Of a DNA stretch of 64,000 nt, positions 34,995-45,474 are shown piece after piece. The notes beneath the pieces were generated by a model, which searched no databases, was not told the DNA's origin, and worked only from the letters and a program-made list of their open reading frames with translations. Made by a program: the position numbers and the translations under genes. The DNA lies in assembly GCF_016086655.4 (NCBI RefSeq), contig NC_052136.2, forward strand, positions 42,028,492 through 42,092,491. Direction: 5' to 3'. This DNA comes from Lepeophtheirus salmonis. Lineage: Eukaryota > Arthropoda > Copepoda > Siphonostomatoida > Caligidae. Numbering within the stretch: the stretch's first letter is position 1; each line of letters starts with the position of its first letter.

Positions 34995-37110
34995 TGACGA
35001 GTATTTTAATCTTTAGAGCGTTCTCTAAAAAATAAACATACCAACTTTTATATATAATTCAAATCTTAACATAAACTGTAAACGCACATGAATTATGATA
35101 AAAGTACATACAAGATGACAAAAACAAGCAGAAATAGTGCTCTTGTTATGCATGCACACACCTACAATATTTTATTTCATTAATATGATTACATTATTAT
35201 TTGTTATATCAAAATAGTTAGTTCTTTGATAATTCAAAGAGGAAAAAATCTTTGTGCAGGGAGCCAAAAAGTATTAACGCGAAAATGGAAAGTCTATTGT
35301 ACATACTAAAGTTAAGTTTCATTTTGTTTTTTGCTTTTTATACTATATATATTTTGCAACTTGCATAATGCAGCTTAGTCTATTTTTTATTGAAATGTTA
35401 TTTTTACATATAGTATTTGAGAAAGACGTGCTTATGTCATGAATACGGATTATAAAACATTTCTTTATGTATAAACCTTTTTTTTTTAAAGGGAGGTTGC
35501 GATTTTTATAGATATAAATAAATATAGTTGTTTAAACAGCATTAAAGTTTTTTCTGCATTTTTTAAACTTTTATATAAAAAAAGAAGATATAATTCATCT
35601 ATATACTATTGCAAACATTCACTTTATTTCCAGAACACCATTTGAAGCTTATCAGAGATAGATACGTACATATATATTATATTATGGAGATGCAAAAATC
35701 TGGAAATGTAGATATACGTTAACACCGCTATTGAAAAAATCTCATAAATATATGATTACTATTAGAAATAAAAAAACAGAGGATATTGATGACTATAGTG
35801 CTCCTTGTCTACTCATACGTCTGAACTTTCAAAAGAGGGAGGAATCATATTTAAAATTGTTTATATATTTTAAGTTACTTACTGGAATATTAAGTTTTTT
35901 CTTCACGTGTATGGCATGTATCATCTATAGCCAACCTAGGACATTGAGTGTGCTTGCATATACCCTGACATAATGGATGAGGTTCTAGGTAGTTTTGCTA
36001 TAAAAAATTTAGCCGGAAAAAATTTTGCTACGTACATTTAATCTGTAGTAATGTTGCTGCATGACATATTTGCCACCTTTTTATGTGTTTTTATATTATA
36101 GGTTCGAGCTTTACCTTTAGTCTTTATAGCTGAAGTATTCCTTTTCTTTTTAAAGATGAAGATGCTTACATGAAATCAAGCATCAAATAAGATCATGACT
36201 ATGAGTATAGTCTTACAGGTCAATTTGTCCTATCTAAATATTATCATGGATCTATGACTCCTTTGTCATTAAAAAAAAAGTATGAAACTATAATTTAAAA
36301 AATAAAATGGTGGCAGATATGTGATGCAGGTAAAATATTTAAGAGGTGGAAGTACCAAAGGGGAAAATATATTCACGGTAAAATTAAAAATTATGACCCT
36401 GAGGCACGTCAAACGAGAACAGTGTTCCAATTGGTTTTTTTTTTTTTTTTTTAAATACGATTTTGGAGTTAGTCACATTCAAAGACGGCGGAAACATTAA
36501 CATCAAGATGTCTAAAAAAACTAATTAGTTTTGGGATTAAAAAAAAAAAAACAATTTCAACAAAACTTATGTAGGCCACAAAAGTACGTTTTTTTAGTGA
36601 TTGTGTCCATTATATCCTTAAAACTCCTGCACTTTCAAATAGTATTAAACTATGTAATCATTATTAATTCGAATAAGACAAAATATGCCGGGTACATCAT
36701 ATCTTCCGCACGCACTATTTTCATACTATGTTCCCGAAGGTTCTAGCCAATTAATTTTTTAAAGGTATAGCCCTATATTTGGTTATTATCGCAAAAAAAA
36801 AAGAAGAAAAAAAAAAGTGCAACTCTACAAAATTGAGAACATTTATCAATCGTTATATCATAAGCAAACTGTTCATATGATATACCTATATTAGATGATA
36901 GCTAGTGTGCACTAATTTTACGACTTGTCTGGTAAAATCACCCTTTTATTATCTTATAATAAATTCTATAATTTTTATTTTCACCATTATTAAATAATCA
37001 CATTTCCTGTGGTTGGATGACCAAATATATTTATATTGGCATATAACTTTTATAAAATAATCAGAAAATCCTCATATATTAAAGTATGAGCAAATAGATA
37101 AAAACAAAGC
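34995..37110. other. Intergenic DNA, no gene recognised
   Basis: The frame 35731-35973 (80 codons) contains a hydrophobic stretch, GILSFFFTCMACIIYS, and could encode a membrane segment, but its composition matches the AT-rich background and no family is evident. The frame 36531-36746 begins in a poly-A tract. A run of 18 T lies at 36435-36452. Confidence 0.4.
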
Positions 37111-37116
37111 AAACTT

Positions 37117-37840
37117 GAGCTCTCCAGAGAACCGAAAAACGAACGTGATCGAATAATTTCTATTCAGGTACGTCAATCAGTGGGCGTCTCTATGACTACC
37201 GTCTACGGCGTCAGCAAGTCCGAAACAATGGAGAGGAAGAAGGCCTCTGTCAAAAAGACCAAACTCGGCCAGAAGAAATTAAAGATAATAGCCCAGGCCC
37301 ATTCCTCTCAAGTCTATGAGAGCCCATCCAAGACATCTCTGGATTTCACAACAGGCTGTTTAAATATCTATTAACCAGTTGTTCGGAAATAACTTTCTGA
37401 GGATGGAGAGGCCACATTTAACACCAGTAATGAAAGAAACCCATTTTTTCCGTTGCAAGTCTCTTTTGAGTACTTTTTAACTGTTTTTTAATACTTTTGA
37501 TTACCCTAAATCCCTCATACCAACTACCTGTAATGCATTTTTTAAGTTAATGTCGAGAAGAAGGCCTGCAGTATCCGTTATCCAAACACCAGACTCTCAA
37601 AGTCACTGTCTGCCAGCACTGGGGTGCCAGGACAGAGGACTACATGTACAGCGGATGACTGACCTTCTGCCACCGCCTAAATACAATTATTGCCGCTAAG
37701 GGCGGCTACACTAATGATTAAGAGAGCTCAGACACACATCTATTAATAGCATGAATTTCGTTGAAATTATTTTGTTAGTTTATAAATTATAGCTTGTTGA
37801 TACTTAAAATCCCAAGTATTCATATTTTAATAGAATACTC
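37117..37840 (+). mobile_element. Mariner-type transposon M8, deletion derivative
   Basis: The best N-terminus of the M1/M5/M8 group: from 37117 one frame reads ELSREPKNERDRIISIQVRQ, SVGVSMTTVYGVSKSETMER, KKASVKKTKLGQKKLK and on to a stop at about 37372. This is the helix-turn-helix/linker region. A degenerate stretch then gives the MKETHFFRCKSLLxE block (37428-37465), passing directly to the pre-C-terminal region. TLKVTVCQHWGARTEDYMYS (about 37582) and the end RLNTIIAAKGGYTND follow. The catalytic core with the first and second Asp is missing at the same place as in M1 and M5. The frame 37180-37374 is its N-terminal part. Confidence 0.75.
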
Positions 37841-37844
37841 GATA

Positions 37845-40800
37845 TTAGGGTCCTCTCTTAGGATACAAGAAACCTGTTTTTCCGAAATATCTCGGGGTTT
37901 CAATATTGTCAATCTGGTAATTGTTACATTAAAATAAAGGTATATATAACTTTGTCTATATCTTTGGAAGGAGTTTTAGGGACAATGAATTATAAAAAAT
38001 ACAAGCTGTTAAAATTGTTTTAAAAATTGCAATAACCGACAAACATTTTTATATTTTTGGAATAAATAATTGTAAGTTTGTGGTGTGTTTATTTTGTCAA
38101 CAAAATGTAAAGGTTATCAAGGAAACCTTTAGTTTAAATTTTGTTTTTTCATCCTCAAAAATATGTAGGTCAATAAAAAAATACACAAAAGGTCGAATCC
38201 TAGTAGCTTCTACAAAAGGAAGCATACATTTTTTTTATAATTGACTTTGTATTTCCTTGGTCAAACACATAAGTTGTAATACAAAATCGTATATTTATAC
38301 CCAATTAGTGCAAAACCATCTGACGAATAATAAGCTAAAAAAATAAAAAACTATGCCAATACTGGAATCTCATTTAACAAAAGATTTAAGTTCATAAACG
38401 CTTGGACGTAAGAAAACGTTTTCATTTCTATATACGTATTAGACTGTACAACATAACAAAAATTGGAAATTCGATATCGCCGGATATTTTTTTATTCTGA
38501 AATTTATTCCTTTAACCACGAAATACCCCTTAAACGTACAAAAAATTTGTCCTTCATGGACGACTTTTGTTTTCAAAATTTTCAAATGTCGAAAAAAAAA
38601 AAAAAATTAGTTGTTGCTTATATAAAATTATCAATTGGAATCCATTTACAGACTTTTAATTTTATTAAGTATTCATTTGCATTTCCTTAGATAATCATTT
38701 TTTTAATCTGGTAAGGATAAAAATGATCACCATAATAATCATTAACTACACTTTCAGATATTTCACCCAGAGGGAAACTTGTACTTATTTTTAAAATTTA
38801 TAAATAAATTATAAGTCGTGAACGTTACCACAAATATTTGTCCCAAATTTTTCTTATTTATTATAAATAAACGCAATTAAAGTTGATATATATTATTTAT
38901 AAAATCTACAATACCTAAAAACGAGTTAGCTAAATTTTTTGGACCATCAAGCTCAGTTATTATGTCACTTAGCGGTATTTTTTTGGTATGAAGCTCACAC
39001 ACTATTCGAACAAGTCTATGGACCAAAAGTTTTTATATTATATGTACTCTGAGCATGCTCTACTATCTTTACTATGAAGCTCTCAGCAAGAAGATAGACA
39101 ATTTAGGATATAAAAAATATGGAACATTAGAGATATAAGTGATTTGGGGGATATCAGTGTACGGTAGAATGTTCGCCAATTTGTAAAATTTGAACAGATT
39201 CAAAATTATGATGGAACACAAGATGTGTTGGTTAAGATGGCTTAATTATTTTTTTCTGTGTCATCAAAAACTGTCACCCTCGTCCGGTCAAACTTCTAGT
39301 GTTCTGAAAGTACTTCTAAATGAAGTCAAATAAATAACTAAAACCTTATTGCAAATAAGATATAAGAAACGAAAAAAATATTTCTTAATTTTTTTTGAAG
39401 TTATTACAATTTTTTTGACTTTATTATATAGTTAGATTTGTAAGTTTAAACACATGGAGTAACTATTGATGAGAAACAAAGATAGATAAATAATTATGGA
39501 TTTTCTATTTATTCAGCAATTTATATTATTAAATTCAACAAGATACAAATATGCTTAAATCTTTAAATACTAAGTAAATAATTCATGAAATCAAACTGTT
39601 GAAAGTTTTCATTCAATTTTGATCCTGTGTAATTTGTAGCAATTAAATTTTTGTGTCTTTTTTGTTGCACAAAATTATGTTGGGAATCCTTTGTTGTTGA
39701 TATTGCTTAATTGATTACTTCACATGTTACTTTAAAAAAATATATTTAAAGCGAAAACGAAAATACCAAAATTTTATAACAGCTTTCAAATTTCAAATTT
39801 TTCGTGTAAAACAGACACTGCAATATTTGTGGCATTAAAATGAAGTGTATCATACTTAGGTGAATATTTATTTAAATATTTGAGCAGAAATCAGAATGAT
39901 GCTTCAATTATTAATATCAAGGATTTGAACAACGCCACTGAGCCTTATATAACGTTAGACATTCCTCAAAGTCAACTGATTAGTTGGATGGAAAAAAAGA
40001 AATATTCATAATCAATGAAAAATGTCCAATTTATAGTTTATAAAAATGAAAATACGCTTAAAGAAAATAAAATCAACTTTAGAAATTAAAAAAAAAGCTT
40101 CCATTAAAAAAAAATTGTTGACAGTTTTTCTAGTACCAAATTATAAATTAGTAAAATAAGATGTCTTACTTGGCATATATGAACAAAAAAAAGTATATTT
40201 AATAATAACATATTATACATTTGGTATCAAAAAACGAGATTTGAGTAGTATAAATGAAGAGAAACGTCTAAATAAATACGCCTTATAAGTGGTATCAAAA
40301 GAGAATATTTATTTATTAGCAGCATGTTTGGAACTAAAATACTCAACCTTTGGGCCCAGTTAAAGAAATATTGTTAATTCATTGTTGTATCTATAATATT
40401 TATTAAATAATAATACTGTAAAAAAATTCCAATCGATAATTTTAAAGAAACAAAATCAAAATTAAAAAGTGTCCATGAAGAACCATTTTTTTGGACTTTC
40501 GAAAATTACTTTCTTTTTAAAGAAATAAATAATGCAAAATAAAAATATCCAGCGATACCAAATTCCTAACTTTTGTTATTACAATACACCTTAATACATT
40601 TGTAATATTGAAAAAAAAGGATTTTGATTATTTTTGAATTCATTTTTGCTTGTGCATTAATCTTCATATTGCAAGCTATAATACACATATAAGCTCATTT
40701 TACCGGATGATGTATTTTCTTTTTTTGCAACAAATGTAATCATCTTTGCAATAAAGGGGTTGTACAGGAGAGTGGGGCCAGTTAATGTGCGAAAAAGTCA

Positions 40801-41240
40801 ATGCAATTTAATTTTCTAGGAAATTTCTTTGATTTGTGTTTTGATAGAATATCCACCTATCACTATTGAATGAGTTCAGGGTAATTGAGGGCGCAGAGTG
40901 AATCCATAAATAGGTTAAGAATTAAGTTAGAAAGCAGCCTACAATGTCTAAGAGTTGTTTTGTATTTGGATTGTTCACACTAATTAGGGAAAAATTATAC
41001 ATCTTCACTGTTGACACAAATTGATGTGTAAAACTATAATTTGAGTAAAATGTGACAAACACAATTTGGTAACAACTACTTTTTCTCCTCCTATTCCAAT
41101 AAGATAAATATAATTTTAATAGTTTAAAAGATAAAGCTAAAGCTTAGATTCCTTTTATAATTAAAAAATAAATAAAGTTTTTAGAAAACCCAAATCACAG
41201 TTATTATACAAATTTACTTTAGCACAATAAATTAAGACTA
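37845..41240. other. Intergenic DNA, no gene recognised
   Basis: AT-rich. 38308-38345 carries AGTGCAAAACCATCTGACGA and AATAATAAG, a likely SINE tail fragment. At 39845-40010 a plus frame reads YLSRNQNDASIINIKDLNNA, TEPYITLDIPQSQLISWMEK and then stops; it has a protein-like look but is only about 50 codons long and has no splice context I trust. The frame 38463-38690 is chance in my view. Confidence 0.4.
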
Positions 41241-41269
41241 AAAACAATGTAGCAAATCGAATCTGATAG

Positions 41270-41480
41270 TTTGTGGAGATATATGAAAATAAATATATTT
41301 TTTCACACACAAGATTTCACTTTATAATGTTACGGCTGAGGACGTCAGCAACTTTTTCTTCCCTTTTGTCGAGGATATCTGGTTAATTCAGTTAAAAAGG
41401 TGAAATCATAGAGGCTGCGGATTTTGTTATGTAGCAATATTCAAAGCTCCTAGCAACAAAACAACTACTACGTAGAAATA
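41270..41480 (+). pseudogene. RRM-like (RNA-recognition motif) pseudogene fragment
   Basis: One frame from about 41298 reads IYFFTHKISLYNVTAEDVSN, then FFFPFVEDIWLIQLKR, a TGA stop, and, in the same frame, NHRGCGFCYVAIFKAPSNKT. The layout fits an RRM: an RNP2-like strand (IYFFTH), a helix with the 'TAEDVSNFF' wording, and RNP1-like RGCGFCYV about 37 residues later. The CGFC-aromatic-V form of RNP1 is that of the cap-binding protein NCBP2 family, so this may be a decayed retrocopy of such a gene; that is inference. Alternatively the first half could be an exon, since it is preceded by TTTTTTCACACACAAG and followed by AAAAAG/GTGAAA, a usable acceptor and donor. Confidence 0.35.
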
Positions 41481-41489
41481 TTGATCACG

Positions 41490-43640
41490 TGGTCTTCGTT
41501 AAAAAGCTTTAACTATAAAAACCCATAGAGTTATGCGTTATTTCTGCTCTTGTGAGTTAAATAGCGTGGATTTCTCATTCCTCCCTTTCTCTTAATGCTC
41601 TCTAAATTAATGATCCTTGTTTTAATGACACCCCATGTTGTAGCCAAAGTAAATTTTATGACAGGAGAAAGATATATATACATTCACGACTCAAATAAAA
41701 ATTCATTTCCATTCCAATGAGTAGATAATGTGTATATTTTTTCTTAGTCATGACTTTGTAAGCGAAAGGATATTTGGAAGATGTAAGAAATGAGAGGAGG
41801 CTGGAAGTTCAACAAACATTTCTTCTTCCCCCCTATTTTTTTGTTTCCTTCACTTTTTATAACTTTGGACTCAAAATAGGATTTCCAACCCATTAAGTCA
41901 AGACTGGAAACAAGTATGTACATATACGTTGATTCATGTTGTTTACCAAATGAGTCTGTTTGTTTATAATCAGTGAGAGAAAAACTAATGAAAGAAAGGA
42001 ACACTCAAAGTAAATAATCAAGTACTGTTCACCAAAAGTCTCCTATTATGATGACATCATCAAGATATAACAAACATATTTGTGAAGGGCACTCTAAAAA
42101 AGAATGTGTTGATTTATTTTATATGTATAGTTAAGTGCTTTTACTCATTCTCTAGCGGGGAAAAAACCAGGTCAAGTATTGAATAAATATATATATATTA
42201 TTGAATCATAAGAACAGGGCAAATATTTATTGCATCTCTTGAAACTTTACTTCAAAAAGATAGAAGACCCAAAATTAATATGTCACTAGCCGTTACATTT
42301 GTACCTTATTTTTCATAAATGTTGGAATCTTTTCTAATTCTTTGTAGGGAACCCATAGATCACCAATTAATAATAATTTGAAGAGTAGACGGCTGATAAA
42401 AGGATACATCGTATTTGCAGATGTTTTTCTGATACTATTGTGATACGTAATCACAATTATGAAAAGTGTATTCAAACATTGGTGGTCGGCAGTGGCGGTG
42501 CTAAACCCCTGTCTTTTGGGATAGGGGCTTAAGTTCCTCTAAAAGTAATTTAAAAAAACAACAACAGTGATAGCAACACCTCTGTTGCTCTTTAAGTGTG
42601 AGATAAAGTCTTTATATTGTAGTTTCAGTATTGTCCAAGGTATTTGGGATAGAGCAATAATGATTTCCAACTATTTCATAGTGTGAAGGTTATTTAAAAA
42701 AATTCATTCTCCGGTAGCATATCAAGTATGCTCAACCAACTATTAAACTTATCGTTTGTGTATTCTTTGGTTAAATATTTTATTGAGTTTAGTTGGAGAC
42801 CTTATAATTCTTTTTTAACATATTTCAAGTCATTTGTAATTATTTATTTGTTAATATGAATCTTAAGGCCTTTCTTGAGTCTAATAAGAATTACATTAAT
42901 ATAATAAATCAAAAGTATTGGAGATCATAACCAACCCACAATTATTGTAGGATTACTTTATGTATTGTTAATATTTTTTTATTTATTCTGACTCGAATTG
43001 AGTTATTCACTTATGTAAGGTATATATTTTTGCCGTTGGAGGCTTTTGCCTACAAAAATGGATTAACTTTACACATGATTCATGTTTGCTTGTTAACACT
43101 ACATATCATAGTAATCCATTCTACCTACTCAACATCAATTTGAAAAAATAAAATCCTTAATAGTTAAATTAAAGAAAAAGTCTGCACTTATCTTTATCTA
43201 AAATTTTTTGCCTTCATCTTGATACTTATGTTAATTATAGTTCAAGTTAGACTTTTGTGTAGAAGCTAATTTTATAAAAAATTACGAACTATTATCTATT
43301 TTTTAAAGTGAAAAAATTTATTTCATTTTATATATATAAGTTTCCTTTGATTCAATGTCAGAAAAATGATTTACATTTCGTAACCTAATTTAAATTCAAC
43401 AAAGTCCTTGAATCTCCTGGAATTATATTATTTACTATATTGAATTAATTGATATATAAAGTTCTAACTTTTTGTGTGTGTGTGTTTTAAGAACTTTAAT
43501 TTAGAGGATTTGTTCTGTTAATATATTTTGAAGCAAATATTCGTCCTCAAAAACATTGAAATACTTAAAGAAATTTGATCAAATTTATGATTTTGGATAG
43601 CCCAATGTATCAGCTACATTTATGTATTTAAGGTGTAATT
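41490..43640. other. Intergenic DNA, no gene seen
   Basis: The minus frame 41744-42004 (86 codons) and 42293-42475 have no recognised domain. The only element seen is the short CAG-ended piece at 42490-42584. Confidence 0.4.
42490..42584. mobile_element. Very short CAG..CTG-ended element
   Basis: The left end CAGTGGCGGTGCTAAACCCC resembles the 25553 element's left end. The inverse of the right end, CAGAGGTGTTGCTATCACTG, matches the left over CAG.GG.G.TGCTA. At 95 bp it would be a minimal internally deleted derivative. No target duplication is visible. Weak. Confidence 0.3.
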
Positions 43641-43648
43641 CTATAATA

Positions 43649-44830
43649 CAGGGTGCATAGACAAAATATGCCACATTTTAAAGACGACATCTCTCCATCA
43701 GCTAATGTCTGATCCGTCTGTTTTTGGTGGTAAAATTTTTCTTGGGTCATAGTCTTCAGTTATTGTTCACCACTTGTAGCGATAGCATCATTTTAAGTGC
43801 CCAAGAAAAGTCATTATGTTCAATGAGAGAGATCGTAGGTGCGCTGCTATTCAGGTTCTGCCTAGTGATCACATGAAATTAAGCAATGCTGACATCTCTG
43901 GCCTTCTGTCAATGCCAGTTGGAACGGTCAGAAGTCTCAGGAAGCAGCTGGATGAGTCATCGGACCCGATGGACGTTGTTGACAGGAAGAAGAAGGAGAA
44001 GAACACTGGGATTGCCCGTGAGGGCTATGTGAAGGATGACTTAAGGTGCAAGTCCTGCAGGCGTCAGACAGCCCAACTTCTAGCTGAAAAGACTCAAGGG
44101 TTGCGGCTGCTCAAAAGCTTCTGGCTGTTGAATATCTTGAAGCACCCAAAGTCGCCGAACATGCTCTAGTTCTTCCCTGATGAGAAGAATTTTGTTCAGG
44201 ATCAAATCCACAGCTCCCAGAACCATCGCTGGATTGCTGTGAACAACAGAGACGCCCCCGGGGTCATGAAGACCAAGTTTCTGGACACCGCCATGGTCTT
44301 TGGGGCCGTGCCAAGTGAGGGTCATGTCATGCCGCCCCACATCTTTGAGATAGGCCTCAGGGTGAACACGGACATCTACTTGCAGGCCCTGGAGGACGTT
44401 GTGTGGCTGTTGATCAAGTCTGTTGCTAGCGACAGGCCGTGGATGTGGCAGCAGGACTGTAAAGCAATGCTTTTGCGTTCGTAACCCTTGTCCTCTTGGC
44501 CTCCTTCATCACTGGATTTGAACCTGTTGGACTACTTTGTTTGCTCCTACGTGTAGAACATGACCAACCGCTCCTCCCATAACACCATGCAGTCTCTCAT
44601 CACCTGCATAAAGGCAAAATTCAGTGAGATAGAAGCAGCGCAGATCCAAAATGCCTGCTCTCGGTTTCGTAGCCGCATCGGCGGGGGTTGGCCGCAGACG
44701 GTAGCTACATTGAATAGATAGCTTCTCTATATCCTAATAAAGATATTCGTTTTTATTTTATCAATAAATATTCTAAAATAAGCTTGTAGTTGTTGTTTTT
44801 TTCAAGCGGCAGATTTTGTCCACGCACCCT
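43649..44830 (+). mobile_element. Mariner/Tc1-superfamily transposon M9 with TIRs and TA duplication
   Basis: The left end CAGGGTGCATAGACAAAATA and the inverse of the right end CAGGGTGCGTGGACAAAATC are terminal inverted repeats: over 26 bp there are 22 matches. TA at 43647-43648 and 44831-44832 is the expected target duplication. Length 1182 bp, slightly short of the roughly 1.3 kb usual for this superfamily. G/C content is much higher than the flanks, marking it as a recent arrival. It carries one transposase frame described separately. Confidence 0.9.
43816..44721 (+). pseudogene. M9 transposase, one frame with three stop codons
   Basis: From the ATG at 43816 a single reading frame runs to the TAG at 44719-44721 (301 codons plus stop). 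It is interrupted by TAG at 44167, TAA at 44482 and TAG at 44554, with no frameshift overall. N-terminal helix-turn-helix: FNERDRRCAAIQVLPSDHMK and ISGLLSMPVGTVRSLRKQL. After DRKKKEKN a segment of the second helix-turn-helix is shortened. First catalytic block: FFPDEKNFVQDQ. Core: WIAVNNRDAPGVMKTKFLDT, MVFGAVPSEGHVMPPHIF. Second block: WMWQQDCK. Third block: SSLDLNLLDYFV. All three catalytic Asp are still present, but the stretch between the second and third is about a dozen residues shorter than I expect. The C-terminus 'NACSRFRSRIGGG' is recognisable. The copy cannot make a full protein. Confidence 0.85.
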
Positions 44831-45034
44831 GTAGTTTAGGCTGAATAATTAGGGGCCAAAATGTGAAATACACCTATTTGACTTTTTATTCAGTTGAACA
44901 AATGAAATTATTGTAATAAAAATAGTATAAGTTCCAAGTCAAGTCTTATGCCCTTACTCAAGCGAACATTCGAGTTTCAAAAAGAAAATTAAAGTAATTG
45001 AAAAATAATTACTACTAGGATGTAAATTTAGAAA

Positions 45035-45470
45035 ATGACTCATAGATCAGCATGGGGGGGGGGGCAATCAATACTCTCAAACAGTTGTTGTCATAGGAGT
45101 TTATTCCACAAAAAATCTGAATCTCTACTCATAGAACCTAACCATAAAACCATTTGGTCCCTTGTGTCAACTTGCCTGCTCTCTTGCTACTTTAAGTCTA
45201 GTGAAACAAAGTCAAGTCAGTGGGATGGAGATCGCTCCTAATAAATATATTCACCGATTTAAGAGAGAGATCCCTACGATATCGTCTTGTCACATCAATA
45301 GTCTTTACCAACAAGCCGAAAAAAAGGAAACAGAGAGGATTGTACAGATTCCTCCTCCATCTTTTGTACAAGTGTGGGAAAGTAATACCTTTTAGGGAAA
45401 TCGTGGAAAATGAAATTAGGGATGTAGTTGGAATTATGTTCGAAAAAAAAATGATTTTGTCAAATTAATT
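45035..45470 (+). other. Coding-like region with three open frames, unknown
   Basis: Plus frames 45035-45241, 45162-45395 and 45220-45468 overlap, and the stretch is richer in G/C than its surroundings. One reads IAPNKYIHRFKREIPTISSC and later EKKETERIVQIPPPSFVQVW; another reads NIFTDLRERSLRYRLVTSIV. No family recognised and no clean splice context. An 11-G run at 45054-45064 sits at the start. It may be a decayed mobile element or pseudogene. Confidence 0.25.
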
Positions 45471-45474
45471 TGAC

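Noticed and set aside
35731..35973. 80-codon frame with a hydrophobic stretch
   Set aside because: Background AT composition, no splice context, no recognised membrane-protein family.
41744..42004. 86-codon minus frame
   Set aside because: Ser/Phe/Lys-rich, no domain, no splice context; consistent with chance in 64 kb on six frames.
44080..44340. Minus-strand 86-codon frame
   Set aside because: It lies opposite the M9 transposase frame, which has catalytic blocks in the right order.
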